Source: CAYZJD01 sp964483455 (lineage in GTDB: Bacteria; Acidobacteriota; Terriglobia; Bryobacterales; Bryobacteraceae). From it: DNA of 13,835 bases. The notes beneath the pieces were generated by a model. It made no database searches, was not told where the DNA came from, and saw only the letters and a list, made by a program, of their open reading frames with translations. Location: the NCBI GenBank assembly GCA_964483455.1, contig CAZACK010000125.1:1-13835 (forward strand), in the 5' to 3' direction. A program made the translations under genes and the position numbers. Below, piece after piece: positions 1 through 6,903 of the stretch. Every line of letters starts with the position of its first letter. Positions within the stretch are counted from its first letter, which is position 1.

Positions 1-123
1 AACGCCGATGATGAAGACTCTACTGGCGTTCGTCCGGGGCCCGGAATGGTTTGTTCACTTTCTCACGAGGCGGTGTTGGGGCGCTAAAGCCAGGCAATGG
101 GATCTACGCGCCCGTTTCTCCTG

Positions 124-129
124 TATAAT
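124..129 (+). promoter_or_regulatory. Perfect -10 box placed for a leaderless transcript
   Basis: The hexamer TATAAT at 124-129 matches the sigma-70 consensus exactly, which is notable in GC-rich DNA. If its last T is position -7, transcription would start at 136, the A of the in-frame ATG of the Tat-signal aldo/keto-reductase-like gene. No Shine-Dalgarno sequence precedes either ATG 136 or ATG 151. No good -35 hexamer sits 16-18 nt upstream, which weakens the call. If ATG 151 is the true start, the leader would be only 15 nt. The sequence between the window edge and this box shows no convincing gene on either strand. Confidence 0.5.
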
Positions 130-135
130 CGACGC

Positions 136-1233
136 ATGACCGACCATCCGATGAACCGGCGTGATTTCCTGAGCGTGGCTTCCGGCGGCGCGCTGCTCGC
201 CGCGGTCCCGCCTGGGAAGGAGCCCGCCTCCCGGCGAAGTATCCTCAACTACAACCCGAACATGGAGTACCGGCGTCTCGGCAAGACCGGACTGATGGTC
301 TCCGCGGTCTGCCTTGGCGGACACTGGAAGCGCGTCGGCACGGTGCTGCCAGGCCCGTTCAAGGGCGAGGGCTACTCCGAAGTGGACTTCAAGAACGTCA
401 ACGACCCGGCGTTCCTGAAGAATCGCCACGATGTGGTGAGCCGGTGCATCGAGGCCGGCATCAACTATGTGGACGCCTGCGCCGGGCCGGAGATCCTCGC
501 CTACGCAAAGGTGCTCAAGGGCCGCCGGGACAAGATGTACTTCGGGTTCTCCTGGCACGCCCGCGAATCGCGGTACACGGAATTCCGCTCGGGAGAAAAG
601 CTGATCGAGGGACTGAACCAGGGCCTGAAAGAGGCCGGCCTCGATCACGTCGATCTCTGGCGCATTTCGCTGCCGATGGAGATGATCAGCGACCTCGGCG
701 AGCTCGCCGCGGTCGAGCGTGGCGCCGTCGAGGCGCTCGAGATGGCCAAGAGGCAGGGCAAGGCCCGGTTCACCGGCGTCTCGACCCACAACCGGGTGTG
801 GCTGAAGTCGCTCATCGAGCAATATCCGAAACAGATCGAGGCGGTGCTGTTCCCGTACACCGCCGCCACCAGGGAATTGCCGGATGACAGCGTGTTCGAC
901 GCCGTCAAGCAGCACGACGTTGGCGTCTTCGGCATTAAGCCGTTCGCGGACAATTCGCTGTTCGAAGGCGACAGCTCGCCGGCAAGCCCTCACCGCGAAG
1001 CGGATGACCGCCGCGCGCGTCTGGCCATCCGGTACATTCTCGGCAATCCCGCCATCACCGCGCCGATTCCCGGCCTGATCAACCTCGCCCAAGTGGACAA
1101 CGCGGCTCGTGCAGTTGCCGAGCGCCGCAAGCTCGACGCCAGGGAAAAGGCCGAGCTGGACGCCTTGTCGGAGCGCATGTGGGCGAGGCTGCGGCCAGGC
1201 TACGAGTGGCTGCGAGACTGGCAGACCGTGTAA
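136..1233 (+). CDS. Tat-signal aldo/keto-reductase-fold protein lacking the classical catalytic tetrad
   Basis: The 365-aa product starts with a twin-arginine signal (NRRDFLSVASGG at residues 7-18, then a hydrophobic AL-rich stretch), so export as a folded protein is expected. The aldo/keto reductase fold begins at 'MEYRRLGKTGLMVSAVCLGG' (residues 43-62) and runs to the C-terminus, including 'FTGVSTHN' (212-219) and 'GVFGIKPF' (263-270). In classical family members Asp, Tyr, Lys and His are catalytic. Here the Asp is kept (D113 in NYVDA), but the Tyr is missing from 'DACAGPEILAY', the Lys after the third strand is replaced by 'GFSW' (about W140), and the His of the next strand by 'DLWRIS' (about S178). 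It may be an oxidoreductase with altered chemistry or a non-catalytic member. ATG 136 is chosen because of the -10 box; ATG 151 is the alternative and keeps the Tat motif. The gene stands alone, 194 nt before the efflux operon. Confidence 0.85.
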   Translation: MTDHPMNRRDFLSVASGGALLAAVPPGKEPASRRSILNYNPNMEYRRLGKTGLMVSAVCLGGHWKRVGTVLPGPFKGEGYSEVDFKNVNDPAFLKNRHDVVSRCIEAGINYVDACAGPEILAYAKVLKGRRDKMYFGFSWHARESRYTEFRSGEKLIEGLNQGLKEAGLDHVDLWRISLPMEMISDLGELAAVERGAVEALEMAKRQGKARFTGVSTHNRVWLKSLIEQYPKQIEAVLFPYTAATRELPDDSVFDAVKQHDVGVFGIKPFADNSLFEGDSSPASPHREADDRRARLAIRYILGNPAITAPIPGLINLAQVDNAARAVAERRKLDAREKAELDALSERMWARLRPGYEWLRDWQTV

Positions 1234-1380
1234 CAACTATATGTTTGCCGGCGCGCGGGTGCCGGCGCGACGCCTCGGACCGCACCAGCGCAGGCGGCGA
1301 CAAGCGGTGTTGCTTCCGATGCCGCTGCTCCGCCGTTCTTCGAAAAAGTGCCAGAATAGCAGGAAGAGTCGAACGCACGA

Positions 1381-1416
1381 GGTCAGCATCGGCTGGGCAT
1401 GCCTGACCCCAAGGAG
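1381..1416 (+). promoter_or_regulatory. Inverted repeat and ribosome binding site ahead of the efflux operon
   Basis: GGTCAG (1381-1386) and CTGACC (1403-1408) form an inverted repeat. With one bulged base the stem extends by CAT/ATG, leaving a GC-rich loop of about 9 nt. A Shine-Dalgarno-like AAGGAG follows directly at 1411-1416, 11 nt before ATG 1428. The symmetry could be an operator for a local repressor or a leader hairpin next to the ribosome binding site. No regulator gene is present in the window, and I could not identify a convincing promoter in the 1234-1380 gap. Confidence 0.35.
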
Positions 1417-1427
1417 ATTGCCTGTCC

Positions 1428-2639
1428 ATGCGTCCTATTGTTCCGGTGTCCGCGGGGATGTGCCTGGCCGCTCTGGCGATGCTGCTGGCATCCTGCGGGC
1501 AGCAGCCGGCCCAGTCCGCGCGGCCTGCGCCAGTCGTTCCAGTGAGCGTCGCCGTGGCCGCCCGCGAGTTGGTGCCGGTGGATGTGCGCGCGGTCGGCAC
1601 GGTCGAGCCGTCGGTGAAGGTCGAGGTGAAATCGCAGGTCGCCGGCCCGCTGCTCCGCGTGCGGTTCGTCGAGGGCGCCGACATCCGGCAAGGGGCCCTG
1701 CTGTTTGAAATCGACCCGCGCCCGTTCCGCGAAGCCTTGCGCCAGGCCGAAGCCGCCGTGGCCAGGGACATGGCGCAGCTCCGCGCGGCGGAAGCCAACC
1801 TCGCCCGCGATCGCGCGCAGGCGAAGAATGCCGATGCGGAGGAGGCCCGCTACCGGGAGCTTTTGGCGCAGGGCATCGCGGCGCGCAGCCAGTACGACCT
1901 CGTGCGCACGAACGCCGAGGCGCTGCGCGAAGCGATCCGCGCCGACGAGGCGGCCATCGAGAGCGCGCGGGCGCTGCTCGATAGCGACCGGGCGGCCGTG
2001 GACCGGGCCAAGCTCGACCTCAGCTACACCGAGATCCGTTCACCCGTCTCGGGCCGCGCCGGCAACCTGCTGGTCCATCCCGGCAACTTGGTAAAGGCCA
2101 ACGGCGACACCCCGCTCGTCGTGATCAACCAGATCACACCGGTCTTCGTGTCGTTCGGCGTTCCGGAGCGCCTGCTGGCGCGGATCCGGGAACGCGCCGG
2201 CGCCAGGCTTCCGGTCGAGGCCGAGCCTTCCGACGCTCCGGGGAAGACGGTGCGCGGGGTGCTGACGGTGATCGACAACACGGTGGATCCCAACACCGGC
2301 ACGATCCGGCTGAAGGCGACGTTCGACAACCAGGAACGCCTGCTCTGGCCCGGCCAGTTCGTCAACGTCGTTCTGAACCTCGAATCGTATGAGGCGACGG
2401 TGGTGCCTTCCGAAGCGGTCCAGGCCGGCCAGAAGGGGCAGTTCGTCTACGTGGTGAAGCCCGACCAGACGGTGGAGTTCCGGCCGGTCGGCGTCGTGCA
2501 GGTGACCGGCGGCAAGGCCGTTATCGAAATGGGAGTCGCGGCGGGCGAAACCGTTGTCACCGACGGGCAACTGCGCCTGTTCCCGGGCGCGAAGATCCGC
2601 GCGGTTCCCGCGAGCCGGATCGAGTCGCAGGTGCTGTAG
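1428..2639 (+). CDS. RND efflux periplasmic adaptor (membrane fusion protein), lipoprotein
   Basis: The 403-aa protein is an HlyD/AcrA/MdtA-type adaptor that would link an inner-membrane RND pump to an outer-membrane channel. Its N-terminus is a lipoprotein signal with a lipobox LASC at residues 20-23, so Cys23 should be lipidated and hold the adaptor to the inner membrane. The domains follow the family order: a first lipoyl half and beta strand ('VDVRAVGTVEPSVKVEVKSQ' then 'VRFVEGADIRQGALLFEIDP'), an Ala/Arg/Glu-rich alpha-helical hairpin at about 100-200, the second lipoyl half ('SYTEIRSPVSGRAG', 'VHPGNLVKANGDTPLVVI'), then the beta-barrel ('VDPNTGTIRLKATFDN', 'LLWPGQFVNV') and membrane-proximal domain ('VPSEAVQAGQKGQFVYVV'). 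The length is normal for the family. The start is supported by AAGGAG upstream and by the signal peptide. The RND pump gene begins 2 nt after the stop, so the two genes are co-transcribed and probably translationally coupled. Confidence 0.93.
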   Translation: MRPIVPVSAGMCLAALAMLLASCGQQPAQSARPAPVVPVSVAVAARELVPVDVRAVGTVEPSVKVEVKSQVAGPLLRVRFVEGADIRQGALLFEIDPRPFREALRQAEAAVARDMAQLRAAEANLARDRAQAKNADAEEARYRELLAQGIAARSQYDLVRTNAEALREAIRADEAAIESARALLDSDRAAVDRAKLDLSYTEIRSPVSGRAGNLLVHPGNLVKANGDTPLVVINQITPVFVSFGVPERLLARIRERAGARLPVEAEPSDAPGKTVRGVLTVIDNTVDPNTGTIRLKATFDNQERLLWPGQFVNVVLNLESYEATVVPSEAVQAGQKGQFVYVVKPDQTVEFRPVGVVQVTGGKAVIEMGVAAGETVVTDGQLRLFPGAKIRAVPASRIESQVL

Positions 2640-2641
2640 CC

Positions 2642-5600
2642 ATGAACCTCTCGCGCCTCTTCATTGAACGCCCGGTGATGACCACGCTGGTCACCTTCGC
2701 GCTCCTGCTGTTCGGGATCGTGGGCTACCGGGCGCTGCCGGTGGCGGCGCTGCCCAGCGTGGATTATCCGACCATCCAGGTGCAGGCGGTGCTCCCGGGA
2801 GCGAGCCCCGAAACCATGGCTTCGTCGGTGGCCACGCCGCTCGAGCGGGAATTCTCGACCATCGCCGGGGTCCAGCAGATCAGCTCGACGAACTCGCAGG
2901 GCTTCACTCAGATCACCGTGCAGTTCACCCTCGAGCGCGACATCGATGCCGCCGCGCAGGACATCCAGGCAGCCATCTCGAAGGCCGGAGGGCGTCTCCC
3001 GCCGGACATGCCCCGGCCGCCCTCCTACCAGAAGGCGAATCCCGCCGAACGGGCCGTGTTGTACCTGAGCCTCAGTTCCGAGACTTTGCCGCTCTACACC
3101 GTGGATGAATACGCGGAAACGTACCTCGCCCAGCGCATTTCGATGGTGAGCGGCGTTTCCCGGGTGCAGGTCTTCGGAAGCCAGAAGTACGCCGTCCGCG
3201 TGCAGGTGAACCCGGACACGCTGGCGGCGCGGAACATCGGCATCGACGAGGTGCGGCAGGCGATCCGGCGGAGCAATGTGAACCTGCCGACCGGCAAGCT
3301 CGACGGCCCCAAGCAGGCGTTCACGGTGCAGTCCACCGGCCAGTTGACCAGCGCCGAGATGTACCGTCCGATCATCGTCACCTGGCGCAACGGCATGCCG
3401 GTGCGGCTGGAACAACTGGGGCGCGTGCTCGACAGCGTCGAGGACGAGAAATCCATCGGGTGGTTCAACGGAGTGCGCGGCGTCATTCTGGCCATTCAGC
3501 GGCAGCCCGGCACGAACACGGTCGAGGTTGTGGACAACATCAAGCGGCTCCTGCCGGCCTTTCGCGGCGAGATCCCCCCGGCGGTCAAGCTCGCGGTGGC
3601 CTTCGACGCGTCGGAGTCGATCCGGGGATCGATCCGCGACGTCGAGTTCACCCTGATCCTGACGGTCTGCCTGGTGGTGATGGTCATCTTCCTGTTCCTC
3701 CGGAATCTCTCGGCAACGCTGATTCCGGGGGTGGCGGTGCCGCTTTCGATCGTCGGCACGTTCGCCGTGATGTACCTGCTCGGCTACAGCCTGAACAACC
3801 TGTCGCTGATGGCGCTGACGCTCTCGGTGGGATTCGTGGTGGACGATGCCATCGTGATGCTCGAGAACATCGTGCGCTACATGGAGATGGGCAAGCCGCG
3901 GATGCAAGCCGCCCTGCTCGCCTCCCGGGAGATCGGCTTCACCATCGTGTCGATGACGATCTCGCTGGTGGCGGTGTTCATCCCGGTGCTGTTCATGGGC
4001 GGCATCGTCGGCCGGCTGCTCCACGAGTTCAGCGTGACGATCGCGGTGGCGATCCTGATTTCCGGGTTCGTGTCGCTCAGCCTCACCCCGATGCTCGGCA
4101 GCCGCTTCCTGCGGTTCAGCCACGGCGAGCGGCGCGGGTGGCTGTACCGCGCGCTTGAAGCTGGCTTTCGGGGGATGGCGAGCGGCTATGACTACACGCT
4201 GCGAAAGACGCTGCGTCACCGCTTCGCCACGCTCTCCTTCGCGGTGCTGCTGCTGGCCGGGACGGTCTACCTTTTCTTCACCATGCCGACGGGCTTCATC
4301 CCCAGCCAGGACAGCGGATTCATTTTCGGCGTCACCATGGCGGGAGAGGACATCTCGTTCGAATCGATGGCCAAGCACCATAAGGCGGTCGTGGACATCA
4401 TCGGGCGCGATCCCAACGTCATGAGTCTGGGGGCGTTCACCGGCGACGGCAACCAGGGGTTCACCTTCGTGCGCCTGAAGCCGCGCGACCAACGGCGGCT
4501 CTCGGTGGATGAAACCATGGAGGACTTGCGGCCCAAGGTGGCGACGGTTCCCGGCATCCTGACGTTCCTCCAGAATCCCCCGCCGATCACCCTCAGCGGC
4601 CAGTTCTCGACGAGCGTGTACCAGATGACCCTCCAGAGCACGGACCTGAAGCAGATCTACGTCTGGGTGCCGCGCCTGGTGGAAAAGATGCGCACGCTGC
4701 CGGGCTTCGTCGACGTGAATTCGGACTTGCAGATATCGAGTCCGCAAGTGATGGCCGACATCGACCGGGACCGCGCGCTGGCCGTGGGCGTGACACCCGA
4801 GCAGATCCAGGACGCGCTGTACAGCGCCTACGGCAACCGCCAGGTGTCGACAATCTTCACGCCCGCGAATCAATACTCGGTGATCATGGAGGTCGAACCG
4901 CGGTATCAGCGCAGTCCGGAGGCGCTGTCGAAGCTGTACCTGCGCTCCTCCGAAGGGCGGCTGGTCCCGCTGGACCAGGTGGTGCAGCTCTCGCGCACCG
5001 TGGGTCCGCTTACCGTGAACCATTTCGGACAGCTTCCGGCGGTGACGGTGTCCTTCAACCTGAAGCCTGGATTCTCACTCGGCCAGGCGGCCGAGCACGT
5101 GAACGAAGCCGTGAGCGAGCTGCGGATGCCGGCCACGATCGGCGTCAGCTTCCAGGGCACGGTGAAAGAGTTCCAGGAGTCCTTCCAGGGACTTTCCATT
5201 CTGCTGATCGTGGCCATCCTGGTGATTTACATCGTGCTCGGCGTCCTGTACGAGAGCTTCATTCATCCGATTACGATCCTCTCCGGGCTGCCCTCGGCTG
5301 TTTTCGGCGCGTTGCTGACGCTGATGCTGTTTCGCAAGGACCTGGACCTCTACGCCTTCGTCGGGCTGATCATGCTGTTCGGCGTGGTGAAGAAGAACGC
5401 GATCATGATGATCGACTTCGCGCTCGAGGCGCAGCGGGAGGGCGGCAAGAGCCCGATGGAGGCGATTTACACGGGCTGCATGCTGCGGTTCCGGCCGATC
5501 ATGATGACGACGGTGGCGGCGCTGTTTGGGACGCTGCCGATCGCGCTCGGCTACGGCGAGGGCGCGGACGCGCGCCAGCCGCTGGGCCTGGCGGTGGTCG

Positions 5601-5737
5601 GCGGGCTGGTGGTGTCGCAGTTTCTGACGCTCTACATCACGCCGGTGATTTTCCTGTACCTGGAGCAGTTGCAGGGGTGGCTGCGGGGGAAGAAGGCGGC
5701 GGCGGCGGTCCGGCCGGAGGCGGTGGCGAAGGCGTAG
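2642..5737 (+). CDS. MdtB/MdtC-like RND efflux transporter
   Basis: The 1031-aa protein is a full-length proton-driven RND (hydrophobe/amphiphile efflux) pump. TM1 lies at about 12-32 after 'MNLSRLFIERPVMTTLVTFA'. The first large periplasmic loop follows ('LPSVDYPTIQVQAVLPGASP' and 'ATPLEREFSTIAGVQQISS' are MdtB/C-like), then TM2 from about 334, TM7 at about 530-546, the second periplasmic loop, TM8 from about 850 and the remaining segments to the C-terminus. The proton-relay residues are present: D401 and D402 in 'VVDDAIVMLEN' of TM4 (AcrB D407/D408) and K918 in 'GVVKKNAIMMIDFA' of TM10 (AcrB K940). The C-terminal tail is short and Ala-rich. The gene starts 2 nt after the adaptor stop with only a weak ribosome binding site, consistent with coupling. 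An outer-membrane channel must come from elsewhere. The substrate cannot be predicted; the family exports drugs, bile salts and similar compounds. Confidence 0.95.
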   Translation: MNLSRLFIERPVMTTLVTFALLLFGIVGYRALPVAALPSVDYPTIQVQAVLPGASPETMASSVATPLEREFSTIAGVQQISSTNSQGFTQITVQFTLERDIDAAAQDIQAAISKAGGRLPPDMPRPPSYQKANPAERAVLYLSLSSETLPLYTVDEYAETYLAQRISMVSGVSRVQVFGSQKYAVRVQVNPDTLAARNIGIDEVRQAIRRSNVNLPTGKLDGPKQAFTVQSTGQLTSAEMYRPIIVTWRNGMPVRLEQLGRVLDSVEDEKSIGWFNGVRGVILAIQRQPGTNTVEVVDNIKRLLPAFRGEIPPAVKLAVAFDASESIRGSIRDVEFTLILTVCLVVMVIFLFLRNLSATLIPGVAVPLSIVGTFAVMYLLGYSLNNLSLMALTLSVGFVVDDAIVMLENIVRYMEMGKPRMQAALLASREIGFTIVSMTISLVAVFIPVLFMGGIVGRLLHEFSVTIAVAILISGFVSLSLTPMLGSRFLRFSHGERRGWLYRALEAGFRGMASGYDYTLRKTLRHRFATLSFAVLLLAGTVYLFFTMPTGFIPSQDSGFIFGVTMAGEDISFESMAKHHKAVVDIIGRDPNVMSLGAFTGDGNQGFTFVRLKPRDQRRLSVDETMEDLRPKVATVPGILTFLQNPPPITLSGQFSTSVYQMTLQSTDLKQIYVWVPRLVEKMRTLPGFVDVNSDLQISSPQVMADIDRDRALAVGVTPEQIQDALYSAYGNRQVSTIFTPANQYSVIMEVEPRYQRSPEALSKLYLRSSEGRLVPLDQVVQLSRTVGPLTVNHFGQLPAVTVSFNLKPGFSLGQAAEHVNEAVSELRMPATIGVSFQGTVKEFQESFQGLSILLIVAILVIYIVLGVLYESFIHPITILSGLPSAVFGALLTLMLFRKDLDLYAFVGLIMLFGVVKKNAIMMIDFALEAQREGGKSPMEAIYTGCMLRFRPIMMTTVAALFGTLPIALGYGEGADARQPLGLAVVGGLVVSQFLTLYITPVIFLYLEQLQGWLRGKKAAAAVRPEAVAKA

Positions 5738-5745
5738 GTGTGGCG

Positions 5746-5958
5746 ATGGCTCGGAAGACTCTTCGACGGCTCAGGGACAGGGACGAACGGCTCGAAGGAC
5801 TCCGCGCCGACGTTCGCGCCGGACTCGCCGGGATCGAACCGGGAGACTACCTCGAATTCGGTGGGGGTTCCGCCAGGAGTCTGGCCGGCGAAGTGAATTC
5901 GGCGGGCAGCCGCGCCTTGAGGCAGGCCAAACGAGCCCGGCTCGACTCCCGCGGCTGA
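5746..5958 (+). pseudogene. Truncated ParD-like antitoxin (C-terminal half only)
   Basis: This 70-aa frame opens 8 nt after the RND stop. Its stretch 'RDERLEGLRADVRAGLAGIE', followed by PGDYLEF and then 'SLAGEVNSAGSRALRQ', looks like the toxin-binding C-terminal half of ParD/CopG-family antitoxins, which typically read like LRDRDE..RLEELR.DI..GL..IE.GDY.EFD..SL...I...GR.RL. The N-terminal ribbon-helix-helix domain, which binds operator DNA and normally fills the first 40 or so residues, is missing: the sequence upstream is the 3' end of the RND gene. No ParE toxin frame follows. It is best read as a remnant left at a deletion or recombination junction. A short peptide able to bind a ParE toxin encoded elsewhere is possible. 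The family assignment rests on remembered pattern similarity, not a search. Confidence 0.5.
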
Positions 5959-5970
5959 GGCCGCCGGCGC

Positions 5971-6015
5971 GGCTTGGTCTTCCGTGATAACGGTAGAACC
6001 AGGCCAAGCGTTATC
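5971..6015. repeat. Strong hairpin with competing alternative stems
   Basis: Bases 5971-5985 pair with 5990-6005 around a GATA tetraloop. This gives 14 pairs (one a G-T wobble), one T-T mismatch and one bulged A. Two alternative pairings compete with it: GCTTGG (5972-5977) with CCAAGC (6004-6009), and GATAACG (5986-5992) with CGTTATC (6009-6015). No run of T follows on either strand, so it is not a standard intrinsic terminator. It lies between the antitoxin remnant and the decayed creatininase gene, and its right edge reaches the inferred lost start codon of that gene. Confidence 0.45.
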
Positions 6016-6870
6016 CGTCCGATCCTCGTTGTTGCCACCACCATCTGCATCGCGACGGCCCAGTCTTCCCTCTCCGTGAAGTGGGAGGAGCTGACGGACA
6101 CCGATTTCCCCAAGGCCGTCGAGAAGGCGCAGGGGACCTGCCTGCTGCCGTTCGGAGCCTCGAAAGCACGGGCCGCACCTGCCGCTCGGCGCCGACCTGA
6201 TCAACGCCCGCTGGGCGACCGTGCATGGAGCCTAACAGGAGTACGCGGTGGTCTTCCCCGAGTACTACTTCGGCCAGATCTTTGAAGCGAAGCACCAGCC
6301 CGGAACCATCGCCTACAGCGCGCGGCTCCAGTTGGACCTGCTTCGGGAGACGGCCGAGGAGATGGCGCGCAACGGCTGCAAGAAGATCGCCATCGTCAAC
6401 GGGCACGGCGGAAACAACAGCATGCTTCAATACTTCGCCCAGGCGCAGTTGACCTCGCCGCGCGACTATGTCATCTACGTCTACCAGCTTGGAGGCCGCG
6501 CCGCGGCCGGCCGCCCGGCGACGAAATCATCCTTCGAGATGCACGCCGGCGAGCCGGAGACTTCGGCCGTCATGGTCTCGCGCCCTGAGCTGGTGCGGAT
6601 GGACTCGGTGCCGAGCGAATCCGGCGCCGACCAGCGGCGGCTGAACCTGCCTCCAAGTCTCTACACGGGCATCTGGTGGTATGCGAGGTTCCCCAACCAC
6701 GACGCGGGAGACGCCGCCCCGCCAACAAGGAACTGGGCGAGTTCGACATGAAGGCCTGGGCGTCCGGCATTGCGGCCGCGATCCGAGCAGTGAAGGCGGA
6801 CACCGTCGCGCCTCGGCTTCAGAATGAGTTCTTCGAGAGGGTGAGGAAGCCGCTGGAGACGAAGCCGTAA
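6013..6870 (+). pseudogene. Creatininase-family amidohydrolase, inactivated by several lesions
   Basis: Joined across frames, the reading is a secreted creatininase-family metal-dependent amidohydrolase: a signal-peptide-like 'RPILVVATTICIATAQ', then 'VKWEELTDTDFPKAVEKAQG', 'HLPLGADLINARWATV', 'EYAVVFPEYYFGQIFEAKHQ', the metal-site motif 'NGHGGN', 'HAGEPETSAVM', 'LYTGIWWYARFPNH' and a C-terminal 'ANKELGEFDMKAWASG'. Four lesions are visible. The expected start codon before CGT CCG ATC CTC reads ATC (6013-6015). In the first metal motif, 7 nt (6160-6166) stand where 9 are needed to encode L-E-K of GALEKHGPH. TAA at 6233-6235 falls where relatives have a Glu-like codon. One base is missing near 6716-6720, moving the C-terminus to another frame. 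No start with a ribosome binding site remains. The first metal-binding cluster (E, H, D) is split by the frameshift, so no active enzyme is expected. Sequencing error is a less likely cause because the lesions differ in kind. Confidence 0.87.
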
Positions 6871-6903
6871 CCCGCACGTTGGCCCTGTCTGTTCAGCACG
6901 CGG

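Noticed and set aside
55..1236. 393-codon minus-strand frame opposite the aldo/keto-reductase-like gene
   Set aside because: The sense strand carries clear family motifs and a Tat signal; the antisense frame is only a consequence of codon bias.
1247..1269. GCCGGCGCG direct repeat after the aldo/keto-reductase-like gene, possible terminator
   Set aside because: The GCCGGC units are self-palindromic and could pair, but the stem is only 6 bp with no T run; such strings are common by chance at this GC content.
2447..5023. 858-codon open frame on the minus strand opposite the RND gene
   Set aside because: It is a His/Arg/Asp-rich antisense shadow created by GC-rich third positions of the RND gene; the sense protein is unmistakable and the antisense product resembles nothing.
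5829..5843. tRNA T-arm-like string (GGTTCGATCC on the minus strand)
   Set aside because: The flanking stem does not pair fully, and no acceptor stem, anticodon arm or CCA end can be placed around it.
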